DNA of 64,000 nucleotides, taken from assembly GCA_002493635.1 (NCBI GenBank), contig DKZL01000075.1, positions 133,733 through 197,732 on the forward strand, written 5' to 3'. Source of the DNA: Ruminococcaceae bacterium UBA7075. Lineage in GTDB: Bacteria; Bacillota; Clostridia; Oscillospirales; Acutalibacteraceae. Position numbers and translations under genes: made by a program. The notes below the pieces were generated by a model. That model saw only the letters and a list, made by a program, of their open reading frames with translations. It was not told where the DNA came from and made no database searches. Positions 61,687 to 64,000 of this stretch are shown here, piece by piece (the first letter of the stretch is position 1; each line of letters starts with the position of its first letter).

Positions 61687-61737
61687 ATTATAGCCCACTT
61701 ACGGGCTATTGTCAATATACATTCATTAAAATATACT
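61687..61737. promoter_or_regulatory. Overlapping divergent promoters with operator O2 in the spacer
   Basis: Minus strand: TTGACA (61710-61715), 17 bases, TATAAT (61687-61692), a full consensus promoter for the CHAP/dockerin gene. Plus strand: TTGTCA (61709-61714), 17 bases, TATACT (61732-61737) for the XRE gene. The two -35 boxes share nearly all their bases. ATAGCCC-N6-GGGCTAT (61690-61709) fills the minus-strand spacer. The geometry implies that only one promoter fires at a time and that a repressor can shut the stronger one. Confidence 0.7.
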
Positions 61738-61784
61738 GTATTTATTATGATTTTTACATATACTAAACAAAAAGGTCTGCTATT

Positions 61785-62024
61785 ATGATTGTTTATGACA
61801 AGCTGTGGAAAACCTTGAAAAAGAGGAACATTTCCCAATACAAGTTAATAAAAACTTATCATATAAGCACTGGTCAGCTTGACAGACTGCGAAAAAACGG
61901 AAATGTCAGCACTTATACCTTAAATCAGCTCTGTGAAATTCTCGGATGTGATTTATCAGATATTGCCGAATACAAAGTCAGTTCATCAACGCCTGACAAT
62001 ACAAAATTAAATAATAAGCAATAG
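61785..62024 (+). CDS. Small XRE/Cro-type regulator
   Basis: A 79-residue protein that is almost only a Cro/C1-type helix-turn-helix: LKKRNISQYKLIKTYHISTG, then QLDRLRKNGNVSTYTLNQLC and an ILGCDLSDI end. A short polar tail follows. It faces the CHAP/dockerin gene across the overlapping promoters at 61687-61737, so it is the natural candidate to bind the paired operators there and to regulate both genes. No clear AGGAGG is seen before the ATG. Confidence 0.82.
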   Translation: MIVYDKLWKTLKKRNISQYKLIKTYHISTGQLDRLRKNGNVSTYTLNQLCEILGCDLSDIAEYKVSSSTPDNTKLNNKQ

Positions 62025-62025
62025 A

Positions 62026-62063
62026 AAACACCTTGCATTGCCGATTAGACATACAAGGTGTTT
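62026..62063 (+). terminator. Terminator of the small XRE gene
   Basis: AAACACCTTG pairs with CAAGGTGTTT, followed by GTTTTTTAC on the plus strand, immediately after the stop codon. Confidence 0.75.
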
Positions 62064-62086
62064 GTTTTTTACTTTTCGAAAACTGC

Positions 62087-62512
62087 TTATTCTTCCTCTG
62101 TTTCGGCAGGAATGTCGCTTGTGCAGTGCGGGCATTTTGTTGCTTTGATATCAACCTCGCTTAAGCAGTACGGACATTTCTTGGTGGTCGGAGCAGCCGG
62201 AATTTCAGGCTTTTTGCCGATTGTCATAATCTTGTTGACAAGCTTTACAATCAGGAATATTACAAAAGCCATAATTATAAAGTTGATTACCGCTGTAATG
62301 AATTTTCCGTAACCGATTGTAACGCCGTTGAAGCTGAATGCAAACTGGTCAAAGTTCATTCCGCCGAACAATCCGAGCAAAGGCGAGATAATGTCATCGG
62401 TAAGTGATTTTACGATTGCCTGAAAAGCTGCACCTATGATAACTCCAACAGCCAAATCAAGCACATTGCCACGCATTATAAACGTTTTGAATTCAGAAAA
62501 AAACTTTTTCAT
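62087..62512 (-). CDS. mscL: Large-conductance mechanosensitive channel with C-terminal zinc ribbon
   Basis: A 141-residue MscL, the emergency osmotic release channel. The first helix has the conserved FIMRGNVLDLAVGVIIGAAF, and the second helix spans about residues 70-92. Past the usual end there is an added zinc ribbon with Cys113, Cys116, Cys127 and Cys130 (CPYC, CPHC). Standard MscL ends in a helical bundle, so the zinc ribbon is an extra module. It follows tyrS by 23 bases. Confidence 0.93.
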   Translation of the reverse strand: MKKFFSEFKTFIMRGNVLDLAVGVIIGAAFQAIVKSLTDDIISPLLGLFGGMNFDQFAFSFNGVTIGYGKFITAVINFIIMAFVIFLIVKLVNKIMTIGKKPEIPAAPTTKKCPYCLSEVDIKATKCPHCTSDIPAETEEE

Positions 62513-62535
62513 ACCTAATCCTCATCAAAAATATA

Positions 62536-63762
62536 TTAAACAAGGTTTGCCTTGTGGAATACCTTTTTACCCTTTTTGATTACTACATAGCCCTTTTCAA
62601 AGGCTGATGCAGGAATATCTGCAAATACATCTGTAACCTTCTCGCCGTCAACAGAAACACCGCCCTGCTGGATAAGGCGTCTGCCCTCTCCGTTTGACGG
62701 AATAAGTCCGCACTTTTTGAGAAGTTCAAGAATTTTGATTGAGCCATCCTCAAAATCTGCTGATGTAAGGTCGGTTGAAGGCATATTGTCGGTGTTTGTC
62801 TTGCTGCCGAACAATGCTCTTGCAGCCTCCTGAGCCTTGTCTGCCTCTTCCTTGCCGTGAACAAGCTCTGTAAGCGAGTATGCAAGGACTTCCTTAGCCT
62901 TGTTAATCTCACTGCCCTCAAGTTTTGCAAGCTCTTCAATCTCTTCAAGCGGAACAAAAGTAAGCATTTTTAGGCACTTGATAACATCGCTGTCATCAAC
63001 GTTTCTCCAATACTGATAGAAATCATACGGAGATGTCTTTTCAGCTGAAAGCCATACAGCTCCTGACTGAGTCTTGCCCATCTTCTTGCCCTCTGAGTTA
63101 AGGAGAAGATTAATTGTCATAGCGTATGCGTCCTTACCGAGTTTTCTTCTGATAAGCTCAGTACCGCCAAGCATATTGCTCCACTGGTCGTCACCGCCGA
63201 ACTGCATATTACAGCCGTACTTCTGATAGAGTGCATAGAAATCGTATGACTGCATAATCATGTAGTTGAACTCAAGGAATGAAAGACCCTTTTCCATTCT
63301 CTGCTTGTAGCACTCGGCACGGAGCATATTGTTTACCGAGAAATGAGAACCAACCTCACGCAGAACCTCAACATAGTTAAGGTCGAGCAGCCAATCAGCA
63401 TTGTTTACGAGCATTGCTTTATCTTCGCCAAACTCAATAAAATGCTCCATCTGCTTTTTAAAGCACTCAACATTGTGATTGATTGTTTCCTTTGTCATCA
63501 TCTGACGCATATCTGTTCTGCCTGACGGGTCACCTATCATTGCAGTACCGCCGCCGATAAGTGCAATCGGCTTGTTGCCTGCCATCTGCAAACGCTTCAT
63601 AAGACTCAGAGCCATAAAATGACCTACATGCAAACTATCTGCTGTCGGGTCAAATCCAATATAAAATACAGCCTTGCCGTTATTGACAAGCTCTCTTATT
63701 TCTTCTTCGTCAGTTACCTGAGCAATAAGTCCTCTGGCAACGAGTTCTTCATATACTCCCAT
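62536..63762 (-). CDS. tyrS: Tyrosyl-tRNA synthetase
   Basis: A 408-residue class I synthetase. The HIGH-type motif is HVGHF (in DSLHVGHFMAL), the KMSKS-type loop is KMGKTQSG, and an S4 RNA-binding domain closes the protein (GEGRRLIQQGGVSVDGEKV). ATG 63762 is chosen: the Tyr synthetases of this group begin MGVYEEL, and AAAGGA lies upstream; an in-frame ATG at 63780 would add six residues. The leader is too short for a T-box, which often controls this gene in Firmicutes. Confidence 0.96.
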   Translation of the reverse strand: MGVYEELVARGLIAQVTDEEEIRELVNNGKAVFYIGFDPTADSLHVGHFMALSLMKRLQMAGNKPIALIGGGTAMIGDPSGRTDMRQMMTKETINHNVECFKKQMEHFIEFGEDKAMLVNNADWLLDLNYVEVLREVGSHFSVNNMLRAECYKQRMEKGLSFLEFNYMIMQSYDFYALYQKYGCNMQFGGDDQWSNMLGGTELIRRKLGKDAYAMTINLLLNSEGKKMGKTQSGAVWLSAEKTSPYDFYQYWRNVDDSDVIKCLKMLTFVPLEEIEELAKLEGSEINKAKEVLAYSLTELVHGKEEADKAQEAARALFGSKTNTDNMPSTDLTSADFEDGSIKILELLKKCGLIPSNGEGRRLIQQGGVSVDGEKVTDVFADIPASAFEKGYVVIKKGKKVFHKANLV

Positions 63763-63838
63763 TTTTACAAATCCTTTCATCTATCTATAAATTTATACAT
63801 ATTAAAGTATATATTGAAAATCTTTTATAGTCAAGTGT

Positions 63839-64000
63839 TTATGCGTTTGTTTGCACACTCAAAGTTTTTCCGTCCGAGTTGATTACAATAGTTCCGTCCC
63901 TGTCTGTACGGTAGAGCGCACCTGAATATTTATTAATCCGAGCCATTGTCAGACCGTCAGGCAGGGTGTTGTCAGATAATCCAACGCTGACAACTGATAT
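63839..64000 (-). CDS. C-terminal end of a ComEC-type MBL-fold protein (5' end outside window)
   Basis: Only the last 53 residues are inside the window. They read ISVVSVGLSDNTLPDGLTMA and end with YSGALYRTDRDGTIVINSDG plus seven more residues. This resembles the end of the metallo-beta-lactamase-like domain of ComEC-type competence proteins, where SVG...N and YRTDxxGTI are common. The family call rests on this short tail only. Stop codon TAA at 63839-63841. Confidence 0.55.
   Translation of the reverse strand: MSVVSVGLSDNTLPDGLTMARINKYSGALYRTDRDGTIVINSDGKTLSVQTNA

Noticed and set aside
63763..63838. T-box leader for tyrS
   Set aside because: Only 76 bases separate tyrS from the preceding gene, too few for a T-box, and no T-box sequence was seen.

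Overview
The window looks like the chromosome of an AT-rich, spore-forming gut Firmicute of the Ruminococcus group (Oscillospiraceae), close in style to Ruminococcus bromii. The sequence shows several dockerin modules, a membrane-anchored cohesin, an AmyE-type alpha-amylase with a starch-binding module, and sporulation genes (cwlJ-gerQ, yqfC, yqfD, ylbJ-like). The species call is inference. No insertion sequence, phage or CRISPR array was seen.

Layout. 1-6750 (minus): a predicted vitamin B12 uptake operon. A cobalamin riboswitch with a terminator-type attenuator precedes a secreted, dockerin-bearing protein that combines the two fold types of transcobalamin and intrinsic factor. A membrane-anchored DUF4430 protein, EcfT and a fused EcfA-EcfA-S protein follow. 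6782-9034: feoAB iron uptake. 9040-11506: an MBL-fold hydrolase and the SCIFF peptide with its radical SAM maturase. 11568-15928: a PLP decarboxylase and prfC, divergent from hemW. 15989-20231: rubrerythrin and the dTDP-rhamnose operon rfbABDC. 20497-20585: tRNA-Ser(CGA). 20701-21808: the spore-germination pair cwlJ-gerQ. 21965-25687: a dockerin-bearing alpha-amylase, a candidate structured RNA and a leucine-rich-repeat lipoprotein. 25947-30919: two paralogous two-component systems placed tail to tail, one with a frameshifted response regulator. 31135-31869: a membrane-anchored single-cohesin protein.

31948-43488 holds housekeeping and metabolic genes: a histidine phosphatase, a CpsB-type phosphatase, leuB, an XRE regulator with tcdA, a CaCA exchanger, a cytoplasmic GH13 enzyme, a polar amino-acid ABC transporter, a C39-like peptidase and a CofE-like ligase. 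43680-59346 holds a teichoic-acid-type polymerase, an FNT channel, nrdR, a D,D-carboxypeptidase, recG, a FakA-like kinase, ymdB, yqfD/yqfC, a ylbJ-like gene, asnB and a PAP2 phosphatase. 59424-61618 is a secreted CHAP / ricin-like / LRR / dockerin gene split by a frameshift. It faces a small XRE regulator across overlapping promoters with paired operators. mscL, tyrS and the end of a ComEC-type gene close the window.

How the genes fit together: the secreted dockerin proteins (B12-binder-like, amylase, CHAP/LRR) could dock onto cohesins at the cell surface, and one candidate anchor (31135-31869) is in the same window. The most interesting inference is that the organism uses its amylosome-type cohesin-dockerin scaffold to hold a transcobalamin-like B12 capture protein that feeds a fused ECF transporter, all under a cobalamin riboswitch.
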